Source: Eurosta solidaginis (lineage: Eukaryota; Arthropoda; Insecta; Diptera; Tephritidae). From it: a DNA stretch of 64,000 nucleotides. Within the stretch, counting starts at the first letter, position 1. Every line of letters starts with the position of its first letter. Made by a program: the position numbers and the translations under genes. This document shows, in pieces, positions 1-10,074 of this stretch. Under the pieces are notes generated by a model, which saw only the letters and a program-made list of their open reading frames with translations, was not told where the DNA came from and searched no databases. The stretch is from NCBI RefSeq assembly GCF_040869045.1, contig NC_090323.1, forward strand, positions 157,872,426 to 157,936,425, read 5' to 3'.

Positions 1-260
1 GAGTGGACCTCAGTTGTATATGTTAAGGCGTTTTCGAGACATCGACTAAAATGTGGACCAGGGTGACCCAGAACATCATCTGTCGGGTATCGCTAATTTA
101 TTTATATACGTAATACCACGAACAGTATTCCTACCATGATTCCAAGGGCTTTTGATTTCGGCCTGCAGAACTTTTTCAGTTTCTTTCATTTTACAAAGTT
201 TTTTCTAAAGTTATATTTTGCGGGGAGGGGGGAGGGATTAAACCCCCCTTGCCTCTGGAT
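1..260 (-). repeat. Fragment of the CTCAGTTGAG tandem-repeat element
   Basis: Read on the minus strand this stretch follows the interior of the large element at 33541-39732: positions 1-120 match about 34813-34926 (for example GTGGACCAGGGTGACCCAGA at 53-72 is the complement of 34854-34873), and 120-260 resembles 34690-34800. It continues off the left edge of the window. No coding potential is visible. The match was seen by reading, not by alignment, so the exact end near 260 is approximate. Confidence 0.6.
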
Positions 261-1331
261 CATTTGATTTTTTAGGTCGTAACAATTCAAATATTTGATG
301 TTTTTATGTCTATGTTAATAAATTTCTTTATAATTCTGCTGCGTATTTACTTTGTTGCTGATATTATATTTTTAATATGCAAGCATATGTATGTACGAAG
401 TGAACACTTATATTTTAATCATATTCTGTTTCATAATAATTCTGCAATTTATTAAATATACAAATGTACGTGTTAACTTTTACTATAATTTCATAAAGAA
501 TTTTCTTTGTAAATTTGCCTAACGACCATCTACATACATATCAGAGAACAGCAAAAATCGAACACAACAACGTTCGATTACATTCGGCAACATGATCGTG
601 TTCAATGATCCAACTTGCTTAAACGAATATAATCGACATTGATTTAAAATCAACCAACTTATTGCATGCGTGAATACAATAAATTCAGGCGTTTGCTCGT
701 TTGCCTCAACCGCGATTACATTCATCGTAATGAAAAGGCAAATATGAAAACTCCATGCGTCTGAATATTTGCATGATTCTTCTGCCCTTACGTCACGGCG
801 ACAAGCTACATATAAACACACATATAAACATTGCTTACGGTTTTGTTTGTTTGCCGAACTAAACGATACTAATTCTCGTGCTTTGATTTTATTCTCCACA
901 TTTAAATAATGTTAAATTTACAGCATTTTTTCGAAGTACACATTTCCTATTTTGAAATACATATAATGCAAATTTGACATTATGTTCCATGTGGAAAACA
1001 CATTATTATAATGTAATATCTACATTTTTTTTTCATATCAAAAACTCATTTCAAAAATGTAAAATTCAAATTATTTGATAAATGAACGAATAATGTGTTT
1101 ATCACATTTTAAAATGTAAAAAACACATTAGTGTTTTTTCCGTGTAGATATGACTTTTTTAAATTAAATTTTTTTCTATTCGATCAGTTTCTTTCTTTTG
1201 AATTTTATATACGTATACGTTAGATCTCATGCATAGGCTCAAAAAGCATGAATTCTACTTATTCCTGAAGGAGGTACTTCGGTTTTTTTTTATCAATTTA
1301 TCTATGATTAATATTACATGAATTCGATTCT
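261..1331. other. AT-rich stretch without recognisable gene
   Basis: I see no family that I recognise. A 126-codon open frame on the minus strand (519-899) has no domain-like pattern and low-complexity composition. Around 985-1145 there are repeated AAACACATTA-type words on both strands (near 996-1010 and 1110-1135), which could be the remains of a small inverted-repeat element, but no clean termini or duplicated target could be identified. Confidence 0.3.
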
Positions 1332-1574
1332 GTGGCTTTTCCTAATGTTCACATGTTGACGAAAATCTTGTGTATGCTTCCAGTAACAACGGCAACGAAC
1401 GAGAGATCTTTTTCAACTCTTGGGCTGATCAAAAACTATTTGAGAAACACGATGAGTGAAAATCGATTGAATGGCTGTGCATCACTAAATATCCACCGTG
1501 ATCAAATTGCTACCGTTGATGAAGTTTTAGATGAAATGGCAAAGAAAAGCCGACGCATGCGCTTGAGTTTTTAA
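1332..1574 (+). pseudogene. hAT transposase C-terminal dimerisation domain (fragment)
   Basis: About 80 codons encode the C-terminal hAT dimerisation region: the motif LPVTTATNERSFSTL followed by LRNTMSENRLNGCASLNIHR is characteristic of hAT transposases and of the ZMYM/P52rIPK-like proteins derived from them. The frame ends at a stop at 1572-1574. It opens with GTG, not ATG, and the preceding 140 bp are AT-rich without homologous coding, so the catalytic RNase H-like part of a usual 600-700 residue transposase is absent. A relic of a DNA transposon is the most likely reading; a host exon is possible but unsupported. Confidence 0.75.
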
Positions 1575-1760
1575 TGTAACCTTTTTCATATCATATTCTA
1601 AATACACGTACTTTAATGTTAAAGCTAAAGAAAAAATTTCTTTAACTGAAAAAAAAACAATTTTTTTTTGAACAATATTTTTTAAATTTTGGTACTTTGC
1701 ACTAACACATCTGTAATGGTACGTTACGTGTCATAAATTTGTAATGGTTAAAACTTTAAA

Positions 1761-2491
1761 GTAACTTTTTAAAAACAAAGTGGGCATGGTCCTTAACGAA
1801 TTTTCTTCAGAACTTAATATTATGCTAAGAACCATAATTCTGCAAAATTGCAAAGTGATACTCACTGCTTCTGATTTACGGCGTGCAAAACTTTAGAATT
1901 TTATTCTATTAGATGTGGACGGTGCCACGCACAATTTCTAAAATTTTCCAAAATTGTTAGTAGTTTTCAAATTTTTGTATTTTGCTACACCATATCACTA
2001 CTATGCCGAATTATCAGTATAATAAAATTATATACCGCAAGGGTGTTGAATATTTTGTTTGAAAATATTTTTTAGAGGTGGTCGTGGTCACCAACCAGTT
2101 TTGTTAATTTAGCAATGTGTATATAAAATAGCAGGCAAGCTCCATGCCAAATTCTTAATTGATTTTGATTTACGGCTTGCAAAATTTTAACTTTTTCTTC
2201 CTCTAAATATGCGCGGTGCCACGCCCATTTTCTAAAAAAATTTTTTAAGTTCCATTTTTCGTCGTCAAGACAACCCACATATCAACTTTAATCAATTTAT
2301 CGACCTTTGCCAATGAATTATAGCATTTTTCGAAATTTCGATAGAATTTTTTTTAATGTGCCGGTTTTCGGTTGGCTACCGATTTCGTAAATTCTCACCT
2401 TCGAGCCAAATTCAACATGATATCTTCATTGGCGTTTGATTTACGGCTTGCAAAACTTTACAAATTTCTTCTTATAAAAGTAGGCGGACGG
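1761..2491. repeat. Degenerate dispersed repeat with 'GGTGCCACGCCCA' words
   Basis: A noncoding region in which the phrase GATTTACGGC(G/T)TGCAAAACTTTA recurs at about 1873, 2167 and 2440, each followed by a GGTGCCACGC word. The same vocabulary returns at 3116-3335 and 3719-3780, and is similar in style to the 33541-39732 element. I take this as an old, internally tandem repeat split later by two SINE insertions. Limits are approximate. Confidence 0.45.
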
Positions 2492-3106
2492 CCACCGTGG
2501 TGTGGTAGCGTACTCCGCTTACCACACCGAGGATCCTGCGTCACCTCAGCGGTTAGGGGGCTTAGAATATACCCGCGGTAGGCATGCCTGTTGTAAGAGG
2601 CGACTAAAATACCAAATTGATTCAAGGGGTTGCCAGCGCAATATATAGCTTCTCCAACCCAATTGTCAACCTCACCTACCCGTGGCGAATCCTGTTTAAT
2701 TAACAGCCGAGGCTCTGGCGACCGACCTAGAAGGTTCCATGTGGTCATACCAAATCGTTCCGGAGATGGTCGGGCTAGTACATATGTTTATGGTGCTTGT
2801 TACCGGAACGTACCGGATCTGCATCCCGCAAAGGACCATCAATATCAATAACATTTGTCGAGGAGTGTCCTTATCGCTACAACGACAACAACAACAACGA
2901 GATCCTGCGTTCACGCCCCGAGAAAAACAATATCAAAATTTGAGAAACAAGTTTTTTCAATTAGAAGAAAGTTTTTCTAAGTAGGGTCCCCTCTCAGCAG
3001 TGATTTGGCAAGCACTTTGAGTGTATTTCTGCCATGAAAAGCTTCTCAGTGAAAACTAATCTGCCTTGCAGATGCCGTTCGGGTCGGCATAAAAAAGAAA
3101 CTCGGC
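2492..3106 (+). mobile_element. tRNA-derived SINE, split by a second SINE
   Basis: The head (2492-2541) looks like a tRNA gene start with an A-box-like GTGGTGTGGTAGCGTACTCC. The B-box-like GCGTTCACGCCCCG lies at 2908-2921, on the far side of the 359-bp insertion. The body then runs to about 3106 with the phrases GCCATGAAAAGCTTCTCAGT and TTGCAGATGCCGTTCGGGTC. A second, shorter copy of the head is at 6536. The element is Pol III-type by inference. It has no clear poly-A tail and its own target duplication was not found. Confidence 0.65.
2542..2900 (+). mobile_element. (CAA)n-tailed SINE, copy 1
   Basis: Noncoding retroposon about 360 bp long, ending in a CAACAACAACAACAA tract. It is flanked by GATCCTGCGT at 2532-2541 and again at 2901-2910, so the insertion into the tRNA-type SINE is exact. 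Diagnostic internal phrases are GTAAGAGGCGACTAAAATAC and CCAATTGTCAACCTCACCTA. Other copies lie at 3336-3718, 13098-13386, 14104-14461, 19640-19735 and 57507-57914. Short open frames inside it are not conserved among copies. Confidence 0.8.
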
Positions 3107-3115
3107 CAAAATATC

Positions 3116-3335
3116 TTCGGAGGGCGGTGCCACACTCATTTTGCAAGATTTTAATAAATTTCTTTTTCCCATCATAAAATCTTTGGTAATGAATTATAAT
3201 ATTTTTCCCATTTTTTCAAAATTTCGATATCGTTTGTTTTTAAAGTGGACGTGGTCGCCAACCGATTCCGTTTCTTTTCACAATGTATATGTATAATAGT
3301 TAGTACAACATCCATGCCAAGTTTCAATATGATAT
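3116..3335. repeat. Dispersed repeat, continuation of 1761-2491
   Basis: Same noncoding vocabulary as 1761-2491 (GCGGTGCCACACTCATTTT, GGACGTGGTCGCCAACCGAT). It ends in TTCAATATGATAT at 3323-3335, which is the left copy of the target duplication for the next SINE; the sequence resumes at 3719. Confidence 0.45.
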
Positions 3336-3718
3336 GTTGTTGTTGTTGTACCGATAAGGCCACTCCCCGAAGGCCTTGGGTTATTATCCTTTGTCGGATG
3401 CAGATTCGGTACGTTCCGGTACCAAGCCCGACCATCTCGGGAACGATTTGTTATGACCACATGCGACCTTCTTCGTCATCCCGCCCCCCCACCACCAAGC
3501 TCCATGAGGAGTTCGGGGTCGCCAGAGCCTCGACTGTTAATAAAACAGGATTCACCATGGATAGGTGAGGTTGACAATTGGGTTTGTAGAAGCTATATAT
3601 TGCGCTGGCAACCTGAAAGAGTTGCGCTACACAACCCCTTGAATCTGGTATTTTAGTCGCCTCTTACGACAGGCATACCTACCGCGGGTATATTCTGACC
3701 CCGTAACTCGCTGGGGGA
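3336..3718 (-). mobile_element. (CAA)n-tailed SINE, copy 2
   Basis: Full-length copy in reverse orientation: the tail appears as TGTTGTTGTTGT at 3336 and the 5' end as the complement of CTCGCTGGGGG at 3718. The 13-bp target duplication TTCAATATGATAT occurs at 3323-3335 and 3719-3731. The unit is about 383 bp, close to copy 5 at 57507-57914, which sets the family's full length at 360-410 bp. Confidence 0.85.
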
Positions 3719-3849
3719 TTCAATATGATATCTTCAAAGGCTTTTGATTTTTCCTGGCCCTTATAAGCCAGTATACCAAGTTGCGTACAAATATCTCAAT
3801 TTTTACTCAAGTTATCGTGTTTTTTTTCGATGCTCATAATTTTAATATA

Positions 3850-4302
3850 GTGATCATCTCTAAGGCGATACTAAGCAGCCACTTGTATCTACATAAACAA
3901 ATCAATCATTATGTCTACACATATGTACATACAGCAGCGGAGATATACTCACAAAAGTATGCAATCATCAGCAAAGTAGTTCTCACACATACACATGCAT
4001 ATTTCTGAGATACTCACAAAAGTATGCAATCTTCAGCGAACTAGTAAATTCTAGAAGGAGAAACGCCTAGAAATATGCAAACGAGGAAACCGAAGAGTAT
4101 AAAAGCAGACCAAGCTGAGGCATGAGCAATCAGTTTGATTTAATCACGCTATTGGTTGTGAAGTGTTATTGTGAAGTACTTTCAAGTAGTCTAATAAATA
4201 CCATTTTCATTATTGAATATTGGAGTTATTTATTCAACAGATAAGTGATTCGAACGTTAGCAGAAGATTTGGAATAAACGGAATTTCCTCAAATTCGCTA
4301 CA
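3850..4302 (+). mobile_element. gypsy-family LTR, 5'-truncated solo fragment
   Basis: Follows the right three quarters of the LTR found complete at 20973-21533. Shared features in order are CTACATAAAC, a GAGTATAAAAGC promoter-like box near 4094, CTAATAAATACCATTTT (polyadenylation-like AATAAA), the phrase GAGTTATTTATTCAACAG and the terminus TTCGCTACA at 4294-4302. The 5' end of the LTR (TGTNACGAATATT) is missing, so no target duplication can be tested. No internal retroviral sequence follows. Confidence 0.75.
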
Positions 4303-4772
4303 ATAGGGTAGGCTTTTTCTATCTCGATTCCTTTGTGGATTTACGTACTACCGGTATCTAATCAAAATTATAATACCCTTTTGTAAGTCGGGTATAAAAA
4401 GTTTAACGTTTGGGCAAACAATTTTAAAAATGTATAAAATGGCTTAAATAACCTTGGAAATATTTTTATACTGTACTGCGAAGTGAGGAAGGGTTTGTAA
4501 ATTATTTAGTAAAAATATTACAGGAGCTATACGAAATTGTTTTATTAGATTTCATTCGCGAGATACGATGATCAACATACGCCAAAACGCAAGCCTACTA
4601 AATCAACGATTAGTTTTGAGCTTTTTTGTCGGTGCCGCTTCAGACCTCCTAAATCTACTATATACCAAACCTCTACAATAACACGAATCCTGGAGGATAT
4701 CATGCAATCAAAATCGAATCAATTTTGATTCCCGTGAAAAATGTATACATCAAGCTGTGACTGCGAGCTAAA
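4303..4772. other. AT-rich stretch without recognisable feature
   Basis: No gene, known repeat or clear inverted repeat was seen in this 470-bp interval between the LTR fragment and the Helitron start. Confidence 0.3.
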
Positions 4773-5903
4773 TCTATATACATATATAAAATTCAAATTA
4801 TGTATGAATGTAAATATAGATCGGGTTGCGTCCTAAACGGATCGACCGATCACAACCAAATTTGAAACACCCACTGGAAACCTTCCAAGAGTGGTCACAG
4901 GCTAAAAAAATATCGATACATAAAATGGGCGTGGCACCTCCCATACGTGCTGCAAAACTCTGAAAGTATTCATACTAGAACATTGAAATTCAGTAAAGAG
5001 TAATATGAGATCAATATATAACACCCCCAAGAAATTGTGGGGTGAGGAAGAAGGGAGCGTGGCACCTCCCATACTGCATATCTCTGGATGTAGTAAAGAA
5101 TAATGAAAATTGGTAAGGAGCTATATGACGTTAAGTTCTAACACTTCGGCGGGGCACTTCTCTACAAATAGGATTTTTGCAGAACTATGGCTGTCGTACA
5201 AACTTAGGTTATTTTAACAGCTAGAGTTTGAATGCTGAGTTGTGTTTGGTTGTAATTCCTTTTGGATGATTAGTAATCTGCCCTCGTTAAAAATGTTTGT
5301 TAACTTCTGTCTATCTATAATCCTCCATCTCTGTATATACATAAAAATTCGAAAGAATAAGAAACACTACCAAGCACCGAGCCAACTTATCAACCCATTG
5401 ACACAGTCGTGGAAGAATCCCAAGCTGTGCATTATGCGGTTCAGTTTCTGAACTCCCCGGAGCCATCAGGAATTCCACCTAATCGATTGATCCTTAAAAA
5501 GGTCCATAATAATTATGCTTCGTAATTTGGATCCGCCCAGTTGTAATGGGAAAAGTCTTATCATCACAAAACAAATGCCTTCCATTTTAGACGCCTGCAA
5601 TTTCCTTGGCTTTCCTAATATCCATCAATAAAGCTCAAGGACAGTCGTTAGCTGTAGCAGGAGTCAACCTTAGCAGCTCATGTTTCACCCATGGCCAATT
5701 ATGAGTAGCCTGCTACAGACTTGGCTTATCAAAAATATTTTTATTTATACTCCAAATAATATTACAAAAAATATCGTCATCTTATGGTTCATAGCAATAC
5801 CCAAATTCACAAGTACAAAACCTTAAAATAAGTATAAAATTTGTTTTATTTATTTTTCATATTTTTATAGAATCTTTGGATGAAACCCACGGGCATTAGC
5901 TAG
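4773..5903 (+). mobile_element. Helitron relic with both ends
   Basis: The element begins TCTATATACATATATAAA directly after an A and ends GGGCATTAGCTAG directly before a T, the A^TC...CTAG^T arrangement of rolling-circle Helitrons, which make no target duplication. A GC-rich ACCCACGGGCA segment just upstream of CTAG could form the usual weak 3' hairpin. The 5' part (GGATCGACCGATCACAACC, then GGGCGTGGCACCTCCCAT repeated near 4925 and 5056) is noncoding. A helicase remnant sits at 5388-5790. At about 1.1 kb it is a deleted copy. Confidence 0.7.
5388..5790 (+). pseudogene. Helitron Pif1-type helicase C-terminus (decayed)
   Basis: Translation in shifting frames gives blocks typical of the end of the Helitron Rep/helicase protein: IDTVVEESQAVHY, FLNSPEPSGIPPNRL, then a helicase VI-like INKAQGQSLAVAGVNLS and CFTHGQL with VACYR. 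Stops at about 5527 and 5539 and missing sequence between the blocks mark it as a fossil. In intact elements this region unwinds DNA during rolling-circle transposition. No Rep/HUH endonuclease motif remains. Confidence 0.75.
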
Positions 5904-6535
5904 TATACAATAAAGGAACAAAGCTCTTTAAAAATCAAATAATACCAAGTTTGATGGATCATTTGATGACATTGAATCATACCTTAATTTGAATAAATTA
6001 CCCAACTAAAAGCTCTCACTTAAATATATCATACATCTGTCCCTCAATCTGTCTACATATAAGTATACACCGAAAGAATTGAAGCTAGTAAAATTAACAA
6101 ATCAGATTTGTTGTTTTTGTATTAACAAGACATTCAGTAAAATTTATCTCATTATAGTTAATTCAACCAAGTTTTTGTCAAGAAAACAAATTTGTTTAGC
6201 TATTTCAATATAAGAAACAGTTGGTCTCAAGTTTACAATATTCTGTGAAAATTACAGATTCTCAATAAATCTTACTGATATTTCTGTGAAAAGACTGATT
6301 TCATTGGTAACTTCAACAGCGAGCAACTGTCCATATTCTACATCAGCTAATTTTAAGGAGAAACTTATGCTCACGGCGTTCACTACATTGTTCTTAACAC
6401 TATCGTGCCACATACATCTCTGTCATATTAACAAGTGCTGTTATTCGAATAGTTGACGCAAATCTGCTATTTTAACAGTCTTCATTGGATTCTGTGGATG
6501 ACAATAATAATTGTTAGTTAACAGTGCAAAGCTCG
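5904..6535. other. Stretch without recognisable feature
   Basis: About 630 bp of AT-rich sequence between the Helitron end and a SINE head. No coding or repeat family that I can name. Confidence 0.3.
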
Positions 6536-6660
6536 GCGCCCACCGTGGTGAGCTTGTAGCGTGCTAAGCCAACTACAGCGAGAATCCTGGGTTCAAGGCA
6601 TGGGAAAAACAACACCAAAATCTTTACTAAATTTTTTAGAATAAAATGTCTGACACTGAT
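6536..6660 (+). mobile_element. tRNA-type SINE, truncated copy
   Basis: Starts CGCCCACCGTGGTGAGCTTG and carries the B-box-like CTGGGTTCAAGGCATGGG at 6587-6604, matching the head of the SINE at 2492. Similarity fades after about 6650, so only the tRNA-related head and a little of the body remain. It is not a functional tRNA: no cloverleaf closes over it. Confidence 0.55.
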
Positions 6661-6739
6661 CGACACGCAAATATTTTATTATTTTTTTTTACTGAGTTGT
6701 TTCTTACACTTGATGAACTTTTTTTGTTGATTTGAGTGT

Positions 6740-7207
6740 TATATATATATTTATATAATTATATTTATATTTATTTATTTATTACGACTCTAAGAGCCTA
6801 GTTCAAAACTTAGAAATATGATTGCATTAATTAACAATGTGTACTTAATCTAAATTTTTAAATAAAAAAAAATTTTTAATTATTACACATGTATCACTAA
6901 TGCATTTAAGATCTCAACGACTATATCATTTAATCGGCCTAGATTTGGTGTAGTCATACAACCGGCTGCTAAATAAGTTTCTATCACAATTTTTTATATA
7001 TTCAGGTAGTTCGTTGAAGTATTTCAACCCTTTGTAAAAAAGACTATTTTCTCCCGATTCTGTTTTATAATTTGGCAATTTAAAATTATTTATCTGCCTT
7101 GTATTTATATCATGGACCTCGTAATTAAATGTAATACCTGTTCTGAGATACTCTGGCAAAATTCCGTGCTTTATATTATAATTAAATTTCATTGTGTTAA
7201 CTAACAT
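6740..7207 (-). pseudogene. LINE G family 3' end (fragment)
   Basis: The minus-strand frame 6926-7207 encodes the end of a non-LTR reverse transcriptase: KFNYNIKHGILPEYL and LFYKGLKYFNELPEYIKNC correspond to the C-terminus of the LINE at 24467-25806 (FYKGLKCFNELPNHVKNC). Downstream, the complement reads CTTAGAGTCGTAATAAATAAATA, a tail like that of the other G copies. The copy is 5'-truncated at about 7207 and lies directly against the start codon of the Tigger gene, so it probably displaced that element's 5' untranslated region and left inverted repeat. Confidence 0.75.
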
Positions 7208-7210
7208 AAA

Positions 7211-8854
7211 ATGCCCTCAAAAAAAAATTCGGAAAAGGAGAAAAATACAAGGACCAAAATAACTATTGAAATGAAACTCAAGATCATTCAAAAACATAAA
7301 GGAGGTTTGGGTGTGGCTGATTTAGGACGTGCGTTCAACTTGTCGAAATCAACGATTTCTACTATCCTCAAGAATCAGGACAAGCTTGAGGTGCTAAACG
7401 CTTCAAAGGGAGTATCAAGAGTTTCTTCGCAACGACCACAAATTCTCGATGATGTTGAAAGATTGCTTTTGATATGGATTAACGAAAAGCAAATGCAAGC
7501 TGACACAATTTCGCTATTCACTACTCTGATTGAAAAGTCGCCAGGAACATCAACAGCAAGAAGGGAAGACTTCAAAGCAAGTAAGGGGTGGTTCGAGAAT
7601 TTCAAAAAACGTACTGGTATTCATAGCGTTATAAGGCATGGTGAAGCAGCAAGCTCAGACGCTAAGGCTGCCGAGAGTTATGTAGGCGAATTCAAGAAGC
7701 TTGTGGATACTGAGGGTTACTTGCCCCAGCAGGTGTTTAATTGCGACGAAACGGGTCTTTTTTGGAAAAAGATGTCCAAGCGAACTTACATAACAGTAGA
7801 GGAGAAAGCAATGCCCGGCCATAAGCCAATGAAAGACCGCCTTACTCTGCTTTTTTGTTCCAATGCAAGTGGCGACTTGAAAATAAAACCGCTACTTGTC
7901 TATCATTCAGAGAATCCACGTGCCTTCAAAAAGCATAATGTTGACAAGAGTAAGCTAAATGTCATGTGGAAGTCGAACAGTAAAGCTTGGGTGACACGTG
8001 TTCTTTTTACTGAGTGGATCAATAATGTTTTTGGCCGCTCTGTGCTGAAATATTTGATTGAGATGGATTTGCCTCTTCGTGTCCTGCTTATTATGGATAA
8101 CGCTCCTTCACATCCACCAAGTTTACAAGATGAACTCATTGAAGAGTTTAAATTCATCAAAATTCACTTTTTGCCACCTAATACAACCCCATTGCTTCAG
8201 CCCATGGATCAGCAAGTGATTTCTAACTTCAAGAAGCTTTACACAAAAGAACTTTTCCAGCATTGCTTTGACGTGACTGAAAAAACAAATCTTACTCTAA
8301 AAGAGTTTTGGAAAGATCACTTCCACATTGTTGCCTGTCTCAAAATTATTGATAAAGCATGGAAAGGCGTTACTAAGAGAACACTCGAATCTTCCTGGAA
8401 AAATCTTTGGGCCGACCGCTTTGCCGAATGCACATTTGAAGGACTCGACGCAGTATCTACGGATCCAATAACCAACGAAATAATATTTTTGGCTGACCGT
8501 ATTTGGCTAGAGGTGGATGGAAATGACATCGCTGAACTTGTGGCAGAGCACAGTGAAGATCTGACTACCGACGAGCTTATAGAATTGCAATGTGATTTAC
8601 AACAAGATGTTAAGAAGCAAACTTTATCAGACGAGGAGATAACCGAAGAACAGCAACCGTATAGTGCAATCAGAGAAATGCTCAAAGCATGGGAGTTTGT
8701 GGCATCATACGTTAAAAAGCATCACCCCAGTCAGACAGCGGCAGTACGTGCAACAGAATTATTCAACGATAATGCTGTGTCCCATTTTGAACAAATTTTG
8801 AAGGGACGTCAGAAACAAACGACTCTAGACAGTTTTTTGCTTAATGTAGATTAA
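7211..8854 (+). CDS. Tigger/pogo-type transposase, full-length frame
   Basis: A 547-codon ATG frame without interruption. Residues about 13-60 form the pipsqueak/CENP-B N-terminal helix-turn-helix (KITIEMKLKIIQKHKGG, LSKSTISTILKNQ), residues 75-145 the CENP-B-type DNA-binding helix-turn-helix, and residues about 170-380 the DDE_1 nuclease. The catalytic aspartates I can see are D179 (FNCDETGLFW), D296 (LLIMDNAPSH) and D333 (LLQPMDQQ), the DDD triad of pogo/Tigger elements. It would cut and rejoin DNA at TA sites in the nucleus. AATAAA follows at 8880. A right terminal inverted repeat is present at 9006-9046 but the left one is not found. The alternative is a domesticated JRK/TIGD-like gene; intactness alone cannot decide. 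Confidence 0.85.
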   Translation: MPSKKNSEKEKNTRTKITIEMKLKIIQKHKGGLGVADLGRAFNLSKSTISTILKNQDKLEVLNASKGVSRVSSQRPQILDDVERLLLIWINEKQMQADTISLFTTLIEKSPGTSTARREDFKASKGWFENFKKRTGIHSVIRHGEAASSDAKAAESYVGEFKKLVDTEGYLPQQVFNCDETGLFWKKMSKRTYITVEEKAMPGHKPMKDRLTLLFCSNASGDLKIKPLLVYHSENPRAFKKHNVDKSKLNVMWKSNSKAWVTRVLFTEWINNVFGRSVLKYLIEMDLPLRVLLIMDNAPSHPPSLQDELIEEFKFIKIHFLPPNTTPLLQPMDQQVISNFKKLYTKELFQHCFDVTEKTNLTLKEFWKDHFHIVACLKIIDKAWKGVTKRTLESSWKNLWADRFAECTFEGLDAVSTDPITNEIIFLADRIWLEVDGNDIAELVAEHSEDLTTDELIELQCDLQQDVKKQTLSDEEITEEQQPYSAIREMLKAWEFVASYVKKHHPSQTAAVRATELFNDNAVSHFEQILKGRQKQTTLDSFLLNVD

Positions 8855-9005
8855 TAATGCTAGGTACTAGGTTTCTTTCAATAAAAATTCAAATTGAAAC
8901 ATATAAGACTGTATTTTTTTTCGACCTGGAACGCATTATTTTAGTTTACATTGATTCTTATAGGAATAATGGTTTTGCTTAACGAACGTTTTGCATAACG
9001 AGCAA

Positions 9006-9046
9006 GATGCTAGAACCAATTGTGTAAGTTAACCGAGGGTCCACTG
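9006..9046 (-). repeat. Right terminal inverted repeat of the Tigger element
   Basis: Read inward on the minus strand it begins CAGTGGACCCTCGGTTAACT, the standard opening of Tigger/pogo termini, and the flanking dinucleotide at 9047-9048 is TA, the expected target. The mirrored end upstream of 7211 was not found; the G-family LINE fragment lies where it should be. Confidence 0.8.
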
Positions 9047-9048
9047 TA

Positions 9049-9381
9049 TATAGTTTGGCAGCTTAAGTAGAGGTTATGTTGCGAATAGAGTGGAAGTCAG
9101 TGGACTAGGCAGTCGAATGTCATATAATGAAGGAATGGTGTTCGGAGATTTTTCAAAGTTAAAAAAAAAAAATGATAAAAGCTTTAATATAAATAAAACT
9201 ATTGTTTTAATAACAACAAAAACGCCATATATATTCTGTATACATAAATGTGTAAGGATTATCTCACTTTAAAATTTGAATTAAATAATCTAAAGTTTTT
9301 TTTTGAAACTGAGTCGAGAACTGTGCGTGTGAATGTGCGAATTTTCACCGATCAGCTGTTAGTTGCGCTACTTGGTAAAAT
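9049..9381. other. Short stretch without recognisable feature
   Basis: Nothing convincing between the Tigger terminus and the ORF1 fragment; composition is AT-rich and frames are short. Confidence 0.3.
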
Positions 9382-9618
9382 TTAAAATGGTCCGCATGAC
9401 TCTTTATTCATGCATTGAACTACAAACCCTCCGTTGTTTATTTCTTTAACTCCCGTCACATGACATTCGGTTGGCTCTATCACTATTTTTAATGCTTCTT
9501 TTGTATGTTTATTTTTCTTTGCTTTATCTTTTGGTTTAATAACAATTCTATTTTCCTTTTGTGCTACAGCTTCAGCATATGTATATAACTTTATTGTTAT
9601 GGTTTTTGCTATTGGCAT
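9382..9618 (-). pseudogene. Non-LTR retrotransposon ORF1 (Gag-like) fragment
   Basis: About 78 codons on the minus strand contain KEALKIVIEPTECHVTGVKEINNGGFVVQC followed by NKES; the pattern 'K..hT.eAL......P...hVtgVk...nGGvviqC.n' is typical of the RNA-binding segment in ORF1 proteins of insect I/Jockey/R1-type LINEs. No zinc knuckles follow within the fragment and no pol lies nearby on this strand, so it is a small orphan piece. Family assignment is by pattern memory only. Confidence 0.55.
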
Positions 9619-10068
9619 TTTGTATAGTGGTGTTTATTTTTTCGTTATTATTTTCTAATGTTTTCGATAGCTTTGTTAATAGCCGTGTTTTTTTATACAC
9701 GCGTATACGTTTACGTTTGCGCGTGAAAAAAAACGCCTATCTTCGCTTAGATAATGCTTAGGAGACTCATCTAGCGGCAGTGGTTAAATAACTAGCTACA
9801 GCCACAGGGTGTACCGAAAAGCGGAGACACAACCCTCTGATGGCCATAGGGAATAACATATATCTAAATCAGTTGCGATGAATTGTGGACACACATATAT
9901 TACGTTCCATTGGTGCGTGAACCAGATACGGATAGAAATTTAACATGCAAATGCAACAACAACGTTGTGATCCTGATATTTATCTGGTTCAATTTCTGAT
10001 CCGTATAGCAGTTCTGTTCGTTTCGTTTTCTGTAGTAGATTTTTTGACAGCTAACCACTTTGGAGTTG
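9619..10068. other. Gap with two interlocked inverted pairs
   Basis: No gene seen. GAACCAGATA (9919-9928) has its exact complement TATCTGGTTC at 9981-9990, and ATACGGATAGAAATT (9926-9940) has a near-complement AATTTCTGATCCGTAT at 9991-10006. The two pairs run in the same order on both sides, so they cannot nest into one simple hairpin. Confidence 0.4.
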
Positions 10069-10074
10069 GTAGCA

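Noticed and set aside
519..899. 126-codon minus-strand frame
   Set aside because: No recognisable domain, no typical codon pattern, AT-rich surroundings. Length is not surprising by chance.
2492..2541. Possible tRNA gene
   Set aside because: The A-box-like and B-box-like regions are separated by a SINE, no acceptor stem closes, and a SINE body follows; the same holds at 6536.
2630..2984. Several overlapping 70-100 codon frames around the first SINE
   Set aside because: They lie in a noncoding SINE and are not kept in the other five copies.
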